A DNA stretch of 64,000 bases from WTFV01 sp965203525 (lineage in GTDB: Bacteria > Acidobacteriota > Vicinamibacteria > Vicinamibacterales > UBA8438): positions 5,280,658 through 5,344,657 of the forward strand of contig OZ241898.1 in assembly GCA_965203525.1 (NCBI GenBank), read 5' to 3'. Under the pieces are notes generated by a model, which was not told the DNA's origin, did no database searches, and saw only the letters and a list, made by a program, of their open reading frames with translations. The number at the start of each line of letters is the position of its first letter. The stretch's first letter is position 1. A program made the translations under genes and the position numbers. This document shows positions 40,801 through 49,784 of the stretch, in pieces.

Positions 40801-42051
40801 ATGCCCTATTTTCCGCGCGTCGTCGACACCGAGCTGACCGAGCTGCTGAGGGCCGCCGGGGCGGTGCTCGTGGAAGGCCCCCGGGCTTGCGGGAAGACGG
40901 AGACCGCCGTGCGGGCGGCGGCCAGCACGGTGCTGCTCGACGTCGACGAGAACGCCCGGCGCATGATCGGCGCCGACCCGGCGGCCGTGCTGATCGGCGA
41001 CACGCCGCGGTTGATCGACGAGTGGCAGGTCGAGCCGGCCGTCTGGAACCACGTCCGCCGGGAAATCGACCGCCGCGGCGTCGCCGGCCAGTTCATCCTC
41101 ACCGGGTCCGCCGTTCCCGCCGACGACCTCGCCCGGCACACCGGCGCCGGGCGCTTCATCCGGCTGCGGATGCGCCCGATGTCGCTGTACGAGAGCGGGG
41201 TCGCCAGCGGGGAGATTTCGCTGCGGCGGCTGCTCGACGGCGAGGCGCAACGGGCGCCGCGAACCGGGCTGTCGATCGCCGCGATCGCGGAACTCGTCAG
41301 CGCCGGCGGCTGGCCGGGACACGCCGGCAAGCCGTTGCCGGGGGTCCTGCGTGCGAACCGCGGCTATCTGGACGACGTCCGCCGCACCGACGTCTCGAAA
41401 GCCGGCGGCAGGACGCGCGATCCCGTCAAGGTGGGCCGTCTGCTGCGGTCGCTGGCGCGCAACGTGGCCACCCCGGTGGCCCTGACGAAGCTCGCGGCCG
41501 AGGCGGGCGAGGAAGGCCGGGCGTCGAAGGCCGACACGGTCGCCGAGTACCTCGACGCCCTGGAGCGGCTCATGGTGGTCGAACCGCAGCCGGCGTGGTC
41601 GCCGCACCTGCGATCCCGCGCGACGCTCCGGCGGACACCGGTCCGGCACTTCGTCGATCCGTCCCTGGCGGTGGCCGCCCTGCGCGCCGCGCTCGGGCGC
41701 CTGACCGCCGACCTCCGGTTCCTCGGCCTGCTGTTCGAGTCCCTGGTCGTCCGCGACCTGCGCGTTCATGCCCAGGCCGCCGACGCCCAGGTGTTCCACT
41801 ACCGGGAGAAGGACGGACTGGAAGTGGACGCCGTCGTGGAGGCGGCCGATGGCCGCTGGGCGGCGTTCGAGATCAAGCTGGGCGAACGCTGGGTGGAGGA
41901 CGGCGCCAGCAACCTTCGCAGGCTGGCCGGCCGGATGGCGCACAGCGACCACGGACCGCCGGCGGCGCTCGCGGTGATCGTCCCCACCGGGTACGGCTCG
42001 GTACGACCCGGGGACGTGGGGGTGGTCCCGATCGGCGCGCTGGGTCCCTGA
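40801..42051 (+). CDS. DUF4143-type AAA ATPase
   Basis: A 416-residue protein of the AAA_14 + DUF4143 family. Walker A is VEGPRACGKTETA (residues ~25-37), Walker B region RLIDEWQVEPAVWNHVRRE, sensor ILTGSA; the C-terminal nuclease-like DUF4143 domain carries FHYREKDGLEVDAVVEAADG and FEIKLGE (the E-x-D-x-K-like PD-(D/E)xK arrangement). The start is ATG 40801 (MPYFPRVVD); upstream in-frame repeats are not coding. Function is not established; a similar protein is at 61730. Confidence 0.9.
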   Translation: MPYFPRVVDTELTELLRAAGAVLVEGPRACGKTETAVRAAASTVLLDVDENARRMIGADPAAVLIGDTPRLIDEWQVEPAVWNHVRREIDRRGVAGQFILTGSAVPADDLARHTGAGRFIRLRMRPMSLYESGVASGEISLRRLLDGEAQRAPRTGLSIAAIAELVSAGGWPGHAGKPLPGVLRANRGYLDDVRRTDVSKAGGRTRDPVKVGRLLRSLARNVATPVALTKLAAEAGEEGRASKADTVAEYLDALERLMVVEPQPAWSPHLRSRATLRRTPVRHFVDPSLAVAALRAALGRLTADLRFLGLLFESLVVRDLRVHAQAADAQVFHYREKDGLEVDAVVEAADGRWAAFEIKLGERWVEDGASNLRRLAGRMAHSDHGPPAALAVIVPTGYGSVRPGDVGVVPIGALGP

Positions 42052-42155
42052 CACTTCCCCGGCGGGCGTTCCGGGTCGCTCCGGGGGCGGCAGACGGGGT
42101 TTCGCCGGGCCTTCGGCCCCTGAAACTTCCCGGCGGGCGTTCCGGGTCGCCCGGC
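42046..42155. repeat. 72-bp spaced copy of the ATPase gene end
   Basis: CCCTGAMACTTCCCCGGCGG plus GCGTTCCGGGTCGC occurs at 42046 and 42118 (period 72). The left copy contains the ATPase stop codon TGA (42049-42051). Confidence 0.92.
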
Positions 42156-42259
42156 CGGCGATCAGGTTTTGCGCGCGCCCCGTTGCGCGGCCCGCGAGCG
42201 GGCGCTAGGATTCGGTGACGTCGGGAGGCGCCCGGCGCGGTTCGAGCGGGGAGATGCGG

Positions 42260-44752
42260 ATGCGGGAAACGACGAGGCGGCCGCGGACAGGGAGTTTCTT
42301 CAACCGGCGCGCGGCGGTGCGGCTGGCCGGTGCCTGCGTGCTGGCGGCGTCCGGCCTCGCCGCGGTCGGGTCGCCGGCGGCCGCGGCGCAGGCTGCGCCG
42401 CCGACGGCCCGCGCGATCCTGGACCGCTACTGCGTCACCTGTCACAACGACCGGCTGCGCACCGGCGGACTGAGCCTGGACGCGGCCACCGTCGACGCCG
42501 CGGATCCGAGCCGTGACGCCGACGTATGGGAGCGGGTGATCGCGAAGCTGCGGACCGGCGCGATGCCGCCGCCGGGGCGCCCGCGTCCGAGCCCGGCGAC
42601 TTCCGATGCAGTGGCGAGCCGGATCGAGGCGGCCATCGACCGCGCGGCCGCGGCCGATCCGAACCCCGGCCGCACCGGCACGGTCCACCGGCTGAACCGG
42701 ACCGGGTACCGCAACGCGATTCGCGACCTGCTCGCGCTCGACCTCGACGTGACCCCGCTGCTGCCGGGCGACGAAACGTCGGACACCGGCTTCGACAACA
42801 ACGCCGACGTGCTTTCGATCTCCACCGCGCAGCTCGAGCGCTACCTCTCGGCGGCGCGCACCGTCACGCGGCTCGCCACGGGGCTGCCGCCGGCCGGGCC
42901 CGGGTTCGAGACCTTCGACGTGCCGCTGCTCCTGCTGCAGGACGAGCACCAGAGCGAGGACCTGCCGCTCGGCTCGCGGGGCGGCGTCGCCATCCGGTAC
43001 CACTTCCCGGTCGACGGCGACTACCTCGTCAAGATCGAGCTGCGCTCCAACTGGCAGGACTACATCCTCGGCATGGGCAGCGCCCATCGGCTCGACGTCC
43101 GGATCGACGGCGAGCTGGTCAAGCGGTTCATGGTCGGCGGCGAAGCCCGCGGCCGGCCCGCGCCGGTGACGTTCACCATCGCCGAGCGGGGCGACCCGGA
43201 GTGGGAGGCGTACCTGCAGTCGGCGGACGAACGGCTGGAGGTCCGCGTGCCGGTCGCGGCGGGTCCGCGCACGGTCGGCGTCTCGTTCGTGCGCAACGTC
43301 CGGGAGCCGGAGGGGATCCTGAAGCCGCGGCAGGCGGGCGAGGTACTGTCGAACGACGAGGCGTACCACGGCAACGCCGCGGTCGCCGCGGTCGCCGTCG
43401 GCGGGCCGTACGCCGTGGCCGGGCCGGGCGACACGCCGAGCCGCCGAGCCGTCTTCTCCTGCCGGCCGGAAAGCGCGGCGCCCGCGGACGAGCGGGCCTG
43501 CGCCGCCGAAATCGTCTCGCGGCTGGCGCGCCGCGCCTACCGCCGGCCGGTGACGCCGGCGGACGTCGATACGCTGCTCGGCTTCTTCGACAGCGGCCGG
43601 GAGAGCGGCGGCGGCTTCGACGCCGGCATCCAGCTCGCGCTCGAGCGGATGCTGGTCGATCCCGATTTCCTCCTGCGCATCGAGCGCGACCCGGCCGGCG
43701 CCGCGCCCGGAGAGCCGTACCGCCTGCGCGGCGTGGAAGTCGCCTCGCGCCTCTCGTTCTTCTTGTGGGGCAGCATTCCGGACGAGCCGCTGCTCGCCGC
43801 GGCGGAGCAGGGCCGGCTCGCCCGTCCGGCGGCGCTGGAGGCGCAGGTCCGCCGCATGCTCGGCGACCCGCGCGCCCGCTCGCTCGTCGACGACTTCGCC
43901 GTCCAGTGGCTGCACCTGCGCAACCTGGAGGACGTCACGGGCGACCCGGTGCCGTTCCCCGACTTCGACGACAATCTGGTCGAGGCGTTCCGGCAGGAGA
44001 CCACGCTGTTTCTCGCCAGCACCCTGCGCGAGGACCGCAGCGTGCTCGACCTGCTCGACGCCGACTACACCTTCGTGAACGAGCGGCTCGCCCGCCACTA
44101 CGGCATCCCCGGCGTCTACGGCTCGCGGTTCCGGCGCGTCACGCTTCCGGACCGGGAGCAGCGCGGCGGCCTCCTCGGTCACGGCGGCCTGCTCGCGCTC
44201 ACCTCCTATCCGACCCGCACGTCGCCGGTGCTGCGCGGCAAGTGGCTGCTCGACACGATTCTCGGCGCGCCGCCCCCGTCCCCGCCGGCCGACGTGCCGG
44301 CGCTGCCGGAACGGAGCGCGGGGGGCCGGAGCGCCTCGGTGCGCGAGCGGCTCGAACGCCACCGGCAGGCGCCGGCCTGCGCGACCTGTCACGCGTCGAT
44401 CGATCCGCCCGGCTTCGCGCTGGAGCAGTTCGACGGCCTGGGGGCGTGGCGCACGAAGGACGAGTTCGGCAACCCGATCGACGCCACCGCGACCATGCCG
44501 GACGGCCGGACGGTGGCCGGGATGGCCGGTCTCCGGGCATTGCTGCTGGAGCGGCCCGAGCAGTTCGCCGGCACGGTGACCGGGAAGCTCCTCGCCTACG
44601 CCCTCGGGCGCGGTCTGACCCACGCCGACCGGCCGACGGTGCGCGCCATCGTCCGCGACGCCGCGGCCGACGACTACCGCTGGTCGGCGCTCGTCGCCGG
44701 GGTCGTCAAGAGCCCGGCGTTCCTGATGCGGAACGCGGCAGCGGATCGATAG
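42260..44752 (+). CDS. exported DUF1592-family cytochrome-containing protein
   Basis: An 830-residue protein. GGGGAG with six-base spacing favours ATG 42260 over ATG 42254. Signal peptide, then a c-type cytochrome motif CVTCH (residue ~58) followed by the order DUF1587 (RLNRTGYRNAIRDLLALD), DUF1595 (RPVTPADVDTLLGFFDSG), DUF1592 (VASRLSFFLWGSIPDEPLL), DUF1588 (RRGGLLGHGGLLALTSYPTRTSPVLRGKW), with ACATCHASIDPPGFALEQFD, and DUF1585 (FAGTVTGKLLAYALGRGLT). Such proteins pair with DUF1552 proteins in Acidobacteria and Planctomycetes. Reaction unknown; heme and surface export are clear. Confidence 0.95.
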   Translation: MRETTRRPRTGSFFNRRAAVRLAGACVLAASGLAAVGSPAAAAQAAPPTARAILDRYCVTCHNDRLRTGGLSLDAATVDAADPSRDADVWERVIAKLRTGAMPPPGRPRPSPATSDAVASRIEAAIDRAAAADPNPGRTGTVHRLNRTGYRNAIRDLLALDLDVTPLLPGDETSDTGFDNNADVLSISTAQLERYLSAARTVTRLATGLPPAGPGFETFDVPLLLLQDEHQSEDLPLGSRGGVAIRYHFPVDGDYLVKIELRSNWQDYILGMGSAHRLDVRIDGELVKRFMVGGEARGRPAPVTFTIAERGDPEWEAYLQSADERLEVRVPVAAGPRTVGVSFVRNVREPEGILKPRQAGEVLSNDEAYHGNAAVAAVAVGGPYAVAGPGDTPSRRAVFSCRPESAAPADERACAAEIVSRLARRAYRRPVTPADVDTLLGFFDSGRESGGGFDAGIQLALERMLVDPDFLLRIERDPAGAAPGEPYRLRGVEVASRLSFFLWGSIPDEPLLAAAEQGRLARPAALEAQVRRMLGDPRARSLVDDFAVQWLHLRNLEDVTGDPVPFPDFDDNLVEAFRQETTLFLASTLREDRSVLDLLDADYTFVNERLARHYGIPGVYGSRFRRVTLPDREQRGGLLGHGGLLALTSYPTRTSPVLRGKWLLDTILGAPPPSPPADVPALPERSAGGRSASVRERLERHRQAPACATCHASIDPPGFALEQFDGLGAWRTKDEFGNPIDATATMPDGRTVAGMAGLRALLLERPEQFAGTVTGKLLAYALGRGLTHADRPTVRAIVRDAAADDYRWSALVAGVVKSPAFLMRNAAADR

Positions 44753-44944
44753 TGTCCCGCGCGCGGCAAACCTCACCGATGAGCACGCATTCCCTCTGGC
44801 GGCGTGGTCGCGGCCGCGGGTCCAACAGTACCGAGGCGTGGTCCTGATGCTGCCCGCCCTGGACCGGTAGCCGATCGGGAATTCATCGCTCCAGAACCGG
44901 CCGGGATGGACCGGCGGGCCACCGGCGGCCACCGCCCGGACCTC

Positions 44945-44973
44945 TTGACGTAAACAATGTGTGTGTTTTACTC
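44945..44973 (+). promoter_or_regulatory. promoter candidate for the DUF7662 gene
   Basis: TTGACG (44945-44950), 17 bases, TTACTC (44968-44973), in an A/T-rich stretch about 125 bases before ATG 45098. The 44753-45097 gap has nothing else clear. Confidence 0.45.
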
Positions 44974-45097
44974 TTGCGGCTTCGGCAGGCCGGTTTCTCC
45001 GAGGAAGTGGTGAGGGCGCGGGGGTGGATTTTCTCTAAAAAAACACATGTGCCTGAAGAAGCGGAGCCGGGGCACCCTGGCGCGAGGAGCATAGGTC

Positions 45098-45535
45098 ATG
45101 AACAGAAAATACGCCCCACTTGAGTCCTACCTGCGTGCGTCCGGACGTACGCGCATACCCATGACGTTCGAGGAGATCGAACGGGTCATCGGTGCGCAGC
45201 TACCGGCATCAGTCTTCAGGTATCGTGCGCTATGGTCCAACAACCCCGCCAACTGGGTCATGACCAGGGCATGGCTCGCGGCAGGGTACGAGACGGAGAA
45301 GGTCGACATGGCGAACCGCAGGCTGGTGTTCCGGAAGCCGGCGCCGAACCCGCCACGTTCCGACACCAGTAGCGGACCGGGGACTTTCCGCGGCGACGGC
45401 GCGCCTTCCGCGGACCGTCGCGGGTCGTTCGCGAGCGTCTTTGGCTTGCTTGAGGGCACCGTGACGATCGCGCCGGGCACGAATCTGACCGATCCTGTCG
45501 GCGAGGACTGGGACGCTGCTCGACAACGCCGATGA
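45098..45535 (+). CDS. DUF7662-like protein fused to a VapB-type antitoxin tail
   Basis: A 145-residue protein. GCGAGGAG precedes ATG 45098. Residues 1-80 have the order YAPLESYLRASG, MTFEEIERVIGAQLPASVFRYRALWSNN, AWLAAGYETEKVDMANRRLVF, which I take to be the DUF7662 domain. Residues ~109-145 (FGLLEGTVTIAPGTNLTDPVGEDWDAARQRR) are the pattern of short antitoxins that precede PIN toxins. The stop overlaps the PIN gene start. So a domain of unknown role seems to supply the DNA-binding half of an antitoxin. Confidence 0.7.
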   Translation: MNRKYAPLESYLRASGRTRIPMTFEEIERVIGAQLPASVFRYRALWSNNPANWVMTRAWLAAGYETEKVDMANRRLVFRKPAPNPPRSDTSSGPGTFRGDGAPSADRRGSFASVFGLLEGTVTIAPGTNLTDPVGEDWDAARQRR

Positions 45536-45946
45536 CCGGCTTCCTGCTCGACACGTGTGCGGTGATCTGGACCGCGCAGGGTGAGCCCTTGCGCGAACCT
45601 GCCGCGAGCGAATTGCCGGATGCCTGCGAGCGTGGAGCGCGGCTGTTCGTGTCTCCGATCACCCGCGTGGGAGATCGCGATGCTCGTGGCGAGGGGGCGG
45701 ATGTCGCTTGCGCTCGATCCCCGGGTGTGGTTCGAGCGCTTCTGCGAGTCGCCCGCGGTGGAGCTGGCCGCGATGCCGCCATCCGTGCTGGTCGCATCGG
45801 CCTGCCTGCCGGGAAGCCCGCCCGGCGATCCGGCGGATCGAATCCTCATCGCAACGGCGCGGGCGTTCGGCTACGTGCTGGCGACTCGTGATGCCGAGAT
45901 CCTGCGGTACGGTGCTCTCGGTCACGTGCGGGTCGTGGGTTGTTGA
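45532..45946 (+). pseudogene. VapC/PIN-domain toxin, frameshifted
   Basis: Overlaps the antitoxin gene as ATGA. The first frame gives TGFLLDTCAVIWTAQGEP...RLFVSPIT, then one extra C near 45664 shifts the frame and AWEIAMLVARGRMSLALDP...GDPADRILIATARAFGYVLATRDAEILRYG follows. All four PIN acidic positions exist across both frames (D in LLDTC, E in AWE, D in DPADRI, D in TRDAEI). Either the toxin is dead, a natural way to disarm it, or the base is a sequencing error. Confidence 0.85.
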
Positions 45947-46031
45947 TGCCGTACGGGGAGCGATTCGGCGCCCGGGCCGCGGCCCGAAGGGAGATGCGGG
46001 CGACGGGCGCGCCCTGATCGAGGGTCACGGT

Positions 46032-46547
46032 ATGGGCTTCTATCTCAGAAAGTCGTTTCGCGCGGGGCCGATCCGGTTCAACCTCTCGAAGAGCGGCGTC
46101 GGCGCCTCCGTCGGCGTGACCGGCGCCCGCATCGGCCTGTCGTCGGCGGGGCGCGCGTACGTGCACGGCGGGCGCCACGGCCTCTACTACCGGAAGTCGC
46201 TCGGCGGCGGCGGACGCGCTCGCGCGGCGCCGCCGGACGGGCGCGGCTCCGTCGAGCTGACCGAGGACACCGGCGTGACCTACGGCGCACTCCGGGCGCA
46301 GGAGCAGGCGCCCGACGCCATCGCCGCACCGGTCCGGAGGTCGCCGCCGACGTACGGCTGGCCCGCCCTGGGCGCCGTCGCGGCCGGCCTGCTGCTGCCG
46401 TCGCCCTTCCCCGCGCTGGTCGCGGCCGCGGTCTTCGCCGCCCTGGTCACCCTCGGCGCCGGGCGCAGGAAGCGGAGGGTGGCCGGCGACGCGTACGGCC
46501 GCCTGCTCGATGCGCGGGCCGCGTCCGCGCTGGCCGACGAGCGATGA
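46032..46547 (+). CDS. DUF4236 protein with two C-terminal membrane helices
   Basis: A 171-residue protein. The N-terminal 55 residues (MGFYLRKSFRAGPIRFNLSK, SGVGASVGVTGARIG) are the DUF4236 domain, followed by a polar linker and two hydrophobic helices (ALGAVAAGLLLPSPFPALVAAAVFAALVTLG) and a basic tail. It lies between DUF1592 and DUF1552 genes with the VapC cassette. DUF4236 proteins are often seen near mobile or defence genes; the function is unknown. Confidence 0.85.
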   Translation: MGFYLRKSFRAGPIRFNLSKSGVGASVGVTGARIGLSSAGRAYVHGGRHGLYYRKSLGGGGRARAAPPDGRGSVELTEDTGVTYGALRAQEQAPDAIAAPVRRSPPTYGWPALGAVAAGLLLPSPFPALVAAAVFAALVTLGAGRRKRRVAGDAYGRLLDARAASALADER

Positions 46548-46641
46548 CGACGCGCGTGGCGACGGCCTGGAGTCCGCCGCCGGCGGCGGCCGGTTCCGAG
46601 GGATTGCCCGGCCGTTCTCCGCGCGGTAGGATGGGCGCATC

Positions 46642-47979
46642 ATGACCATCAGCAAGCGATCGCTGCCGCGGCGGACCGTGCTGCGGGGCCTCGGCGTCAC
46701 GCTGGGCCTCCCGCTCCTCGACGCGATGTCTCCCGCCCTCACCGCGCTGGCGAAGACCGCCGCGAAGCCGACCCGCCGCTTCCAGGCGATCTACGTGCCG
46801 AACGGCATGGCGATGCAGTACTGGACGCCGGAGCGCGAGGGCCGCGACTTCGAGCTGACGCCGATCCTGGCCCCGTTCGCGCCGTTCCGCGATCAGCTTC
46901 TGGTCATCTCCGGCCTGCGCGCGTCGTGGGCCTACGTCCACGCCGGCGCCTCGGCGTCGTTCCTCACCGGGACGCCGCGCGGCGGGCAGAACGAGACCGA
47001 CGTGCTGGCCAGCACCTCGATGGACCAGATCCTCGCGCGGGAGCTCGGCCGGACGACGCAGCTCGGCTCGCTCGAAGTGTCGATGGACAAGTTCGCCAAC
47101 GCCGGGCAGTGCACGGCCGGCCTGAGCTGCGCCTACACGCAGACCATCTCGTGGCGCACGCCGACCATGCCGCTGCCGATGGAGAACAACCCGCGCGCGG
47201 TGTTCGAGCGGCTGTTCGGCGACAGCGGCTCGGCCGACCCGGCGGTCCGCCGAGCGCGCCGGCGGCAGAAGCAAAGCATCCTCGACTCGGTGACCGACAA
47301 GCTGGCCGGCCTGAAGGTGGAGGTCGGCCCGCGCGACCGCGTCAAGCTGGACGAGTACGCCGAGGCGATCCGCGACGTCGAGCGGCGCATCCAGCTCGCC
47401 GAGCAGCAGCGCGACGTCGAGCCGTCGTTCACCGAGCAGCCGTCCGCCCCGCCGCGGGTCTTCGAGGACCACCTGCGGTTGATGTTCGACCTCCAGTTCC
47501 TCGCCCTGCAGGCGGACCTGACGCGCGTCGTCACGTTCATGATGGGACGCGAGCAGAGCACCCGCGCCTATCCGCAGATCGGGGTGCCCGACGCGCACCA
47601 CCCGCTTTCGCACCACGAGGACGATCCGGAACGGATCGCCGTCATGTCGAAGATCAACGCCTACCACGCGCATCTGACCGCCGGCTACCTGGCCCGGCTG
47701 CGCGAGGCGGAGGACGCGGACGGGTCGCTGCTCGACAACATGACGATCCTCTACGGCGCCGGCATCTCGAACAGCACGCGGCACCTGGGCGTCAACCTGC
47801 CGCTGTTCGTCGTCGGCGGCGGGGCGGGCCGGCTCGCGGGCGGCCGGCACCTGCGGTATCCGGGCGACACGTCGAACGCCGATCTGCTGCTGACGCTGAT
47901 GGACAAGCTCGACATGCCGCTCGAGCGGCTCGGCGACAGCACGACGAAGCTGCCGATCGACACGCTGTCGGAGGTGTGA
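46642..47979 (+). CDS. DUF1552-family exported protein
   Basis: A 445-residue protein. RRTVLRGLG near the N-terminus is a Tat-like signal. The DUF1552 body has FQAIYVPNGMAMQYWTP, SGLRASWAYVHAGASASFLTG, SMDQILARELG, SCAYTQTISWRTPTMPLPMENNPRAVFERLFG and LDNMTILYGAGISNSTRH. It is the usual partner of DUF1592 proteins; its reaction is unknown. In related genomes the two are typically adjacent, whereas here 1.9 kb of accessory genes lies between them. Confidence 0.95.
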   Translation: MTISKRSLPRRTVLRGLGVTLGLPLLDAMSPALTALAKTAAKPTRRFQAIYVPNGMAMQYWTPEREGRDFELTPILAPFAPFRDQLLVISGLRASWAYVHAGASASFLTGTPRGGQNETDVLASTSMDQILARELGRTTQLGSLEVSMDKFANAGQCTAGLSCAYTQTISWRTPTMPLPMENNPRAVFERLFGDSGSADPAVRRARRRQKQSILDSVTDKLAGLKVEVGPRDRVKLDEYAEAIRDVERRIQLAEQQRDVEPSFTEQPSAPPRVFEDHLRLMFDLQFLALQADLTRVVTFMMGREQSTRAYPQIGVPDAHHPLSHHEDDPERIAVMSKINAYHAHLTAGYLARLREAEDADGSLLDNMTILYGAGISNSTRHLGVNLPLFVVGGGAGRLAGGRHLRYPGDTSNADLLLTLMDKLDMPLERLGDSTTKLPIDTLSEV

Positions 47980-48058
47980 CACAAGGGAGCGGAGGCGGTT
48001 CGAGGACGGTGGTGGTTCTCTTCGTATCCGGTGGAGCCGGCTCGTCGCCTGGCAGGTA

Positions 48059-48472
48059 ATGAGGCGTCCGATTCAGAGAAGAACGCGTGAGCCACTGTCA
48101 CTTGCCGGGCGAAGAAATCTGGCGGCCCGTGCGCGATACGTGGGAAGTCCGGAGCACAAGGTCGGTCGCTGGTGGGACGGGTTGCCGAAGGCCCGGCAAC
48201 TGCCGGGAGGACGGGTCGGCCGCCGCGGCCGGCAGACGACCACGGTCTGTCCTTTGACCACGGACCAGGATCGCAAGTCGGCGACGGACTGGCTGCGGGA
48301 GGCGATCGTAGCCGGACAGTACCGGTTCGTGGAATCCGACCGGGATTTTCCCAAGCGGGTGTGGTTCAGAGCGCAGGGGCGGATCTGGTGCGGACATTGC
48401 GTCAATCCGTCCGCGGGGCACTACAAGGGCTGGCCGATTGACGAGGACGAGCGGCGTGCGATTTTCGACTGA
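48059..48472 (+). CDS. small partner of an ImmA/IrrE-like protein
   Basis: A 137-residue protein by the ATG 48059 start; a shorter start (GTG near 48140, before GSPEHKVGRWWDG) is possible because the first ~27 residues are low complexity. Conserved-looking blocks are YVGSPEHK, the segment ATDWLREAIVAGQYRF, and the C-terminus FPKRVWFRAQGRIWCGHCVNPSAGHYKGWPIDEDE. I have the impression that such short proteins sit next to ImmA/IrrE-like genes elsewhere. The following gene starts 17 bases before this stop. Role unknown, possibly antitoxin or toxin of the pair. Confidence 0.6.
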   Translation: MRRPIQRRTREPLSLAGRRNLAARARYVGSPEHKVGRWWDGLPKARQLPGGRVGRRGRQTTTVCPLTTDQDRKSATDWLREAIVAGQYRFVESDRDFPKRVWFRAQGRIWCGHCVNPSAGHYKGWPIDEDERRAIFD

Positions 48473-49754
48473 GTGGATCGATCAGGCGCCGAACGCGTCG
48501 GCGGAGGAACGAGCGACGCTATGTCGTCTCCGTTTGTACGTCTCGGAGGAAAATGCTTGCAGGTTCTTCGATCCAGCGTCCAACAGCGCATGCGACCACG
48601 TCATTGCGCCGGCGGTTCATCTGGCGGAAGGTTTCGCTACCGACTGGTGGTCGATTTTCGGCGGTCGTGATCGAGAGCACCCGATCCGTGGCTATCGGAC
48701 CGGATTCGCGTTTCCCGACGTGACGTTGGGATTTGACGGCTCGACGTTCGAGGTGCGGGCAGATCAGTTTGCCAGCGAGAACCCTGCCGTGCGTTTCTGG
48801 CAGGTCGGCAACGAAACGTTGTCCCGCGCCGCCGCGGAGTCGACGCTGGCCGGGTTGATCGAAGACGTCGCGGCACGGCTGGCGTCCACCGGCGTGTCGA
48901 ACAGCGAAGTGGCTCTCCGCTGGTCGCGCGTGTCGCGATCGCTGGGCGATCCGGACGAGCGCGCGTTCTGCGAGGCGGCCGGGGCGCTGGGAGTCGACCC
49001 GTATGGAGTTTCGGAAGCGGACGCCGAGTTCATCGAGCAGGCGTCCGCTCTCTTTTCGGGAGAGGCGTTGCTGGAGTTCCTGGCCGGGGTCGGCGGCGCG
49101 GTGCGGGGGAACCTGCTGCGTTGGGTGCGGGCGGTGGAGACGCTGCCGCGGGAGCAGTCGTGTCTTCCGGATCTCGAAGACGTCGCCGCTCGGATCGGCG
49201 AGCGCGCGTCGCGCGAACCGGCCGGGCGCGGCTGCTGGGCGAAGGGTTACCGGGCGGCGAGAGCGTTTCGCGACGTTCTGGACGTCGCGCCAGCCGAGAG
49301 GTTGCGCTCTCCGTCGGACGTCGCCCGAAGGTTGGGTTCCCGGAGCTTCCGGTGCACTTCGGGGGTCGCCGGTATTTTCGCGCTCGCATGCCGCGGAGAC
49401 GGCGACGTTCGGATTCACGTCCGGGAACGCGGAACCCGGGACTGGGCCCGGCACGCGGAGAGCTTCGCATTCGCGCGGGCGATCGGCGACGTCGTGTGCT
49501 TCGGAGATGCGCGGCGTTTCGTGGTGAACGGTCTGCATCAGGCGGAAAGGCAGGCGGCGGGCAGGGCGTTCGCGGCGGAGTTGCTGGCGCCGGTCGAAAG
49601 CGTGGTCGACATGGTGGACAACGGCTGTGACGTCGATGAGGTTGCCGGTTCGTTCAACGTGTCGCCCCAGGTGATCGCTCGGCAGATCGAGAACCAGGAT
49701 CGCATTCGCGAGGTCTGCGCCGGACGCGGCCGGTACGCGGGAAACGGGGAATGA
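48456..49754 (+). CDS. ImmA/IrrE-like C-terminal domain protein
   Basis: A 432-residue protein starting at GTG 48456 after GAGG; TTG 48438 is possible. It overlaps the small protein gene. Residues ~1-130 (FSTEWIDQ..., FADVTLGFDGSTFEVRAD) are a beta-rich domain; residues ~140-220 include DPDERAFCEAAGALGVDPYGVSEADAEFI; the C-terminal third (SFAFARAIGDVVCFG, QAERQAAGRAFAAELLAPVESV, DVDEVAGSFNVSPQVIARQIEN) matches the ImmA/IrrE fold after the catalytic helix. I see no HExxH zinc motif, so peptidase activity is doubtful. Role likely in regulation or stress control. Confidence 0.65.
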   Translation: MRFSTEWIDQAPNASAEERATLCRLRLYVSEENACRFFDPASNSACDHVIAPAVHLAEGFATDWWSIFGGRDREHPIRGYRTGFAFPDVTLGFDGSTFEVRADQFASENPAVRFWQVGNETLSRAAAESTLAGLIEDVAARLASTGVSNSEVALRWSRVSRSLGDPDERAFCEAAGALGVDPYGVSEADAEFIEQASALFSGEALLEFLAGVGGAVRGNLLRWVRAVETLPREQSCLPDLEDVAARIGERASREPAGRGCWAKGYRAARAFRDVLDVAPAERLRSPSDVARRLGSRSFRCTSGVAGIFALACRGDGDVRIHVRERGTRDWARHAESFAFARAIGDVVCFGDARRFVVNGLHQAERQAAGRAFAAELLAPVESVVDMVDNGCDVDEVAGSFNVSPQVIARQIENQDRIREVCAGRGRYAGNGE

Positions 49755-49784
49755 GCGGTGTCGAGATCTTCTACATTGTCGCGC

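Noticed and set aside
44750..44760. TAGTGTCCCG at the DUF1592 stop as the end of an insertion element
   Set aside because: No matching opposite end was found in the following 2 kb, so only a 10-base similarity remains.
41873..44932. Open frames of 700-1080 codons on the strand opposite real genes (also 4375-7047, 37107-40361, 54699-57269, 58850-61336, 48519-51494)
   Set aside because: They are shadows produced by high third-position GC. Their translations are low-complexity Arg/Ala/Gly/His sequences without domains, while the opposite strand encodes recognisable proteins.
48456..49754. Active zinc metallopeptidase (ImmA)
   Set aside because: No HExxH motif is present in the C-terminal domain, so only fold similarity is claimed.
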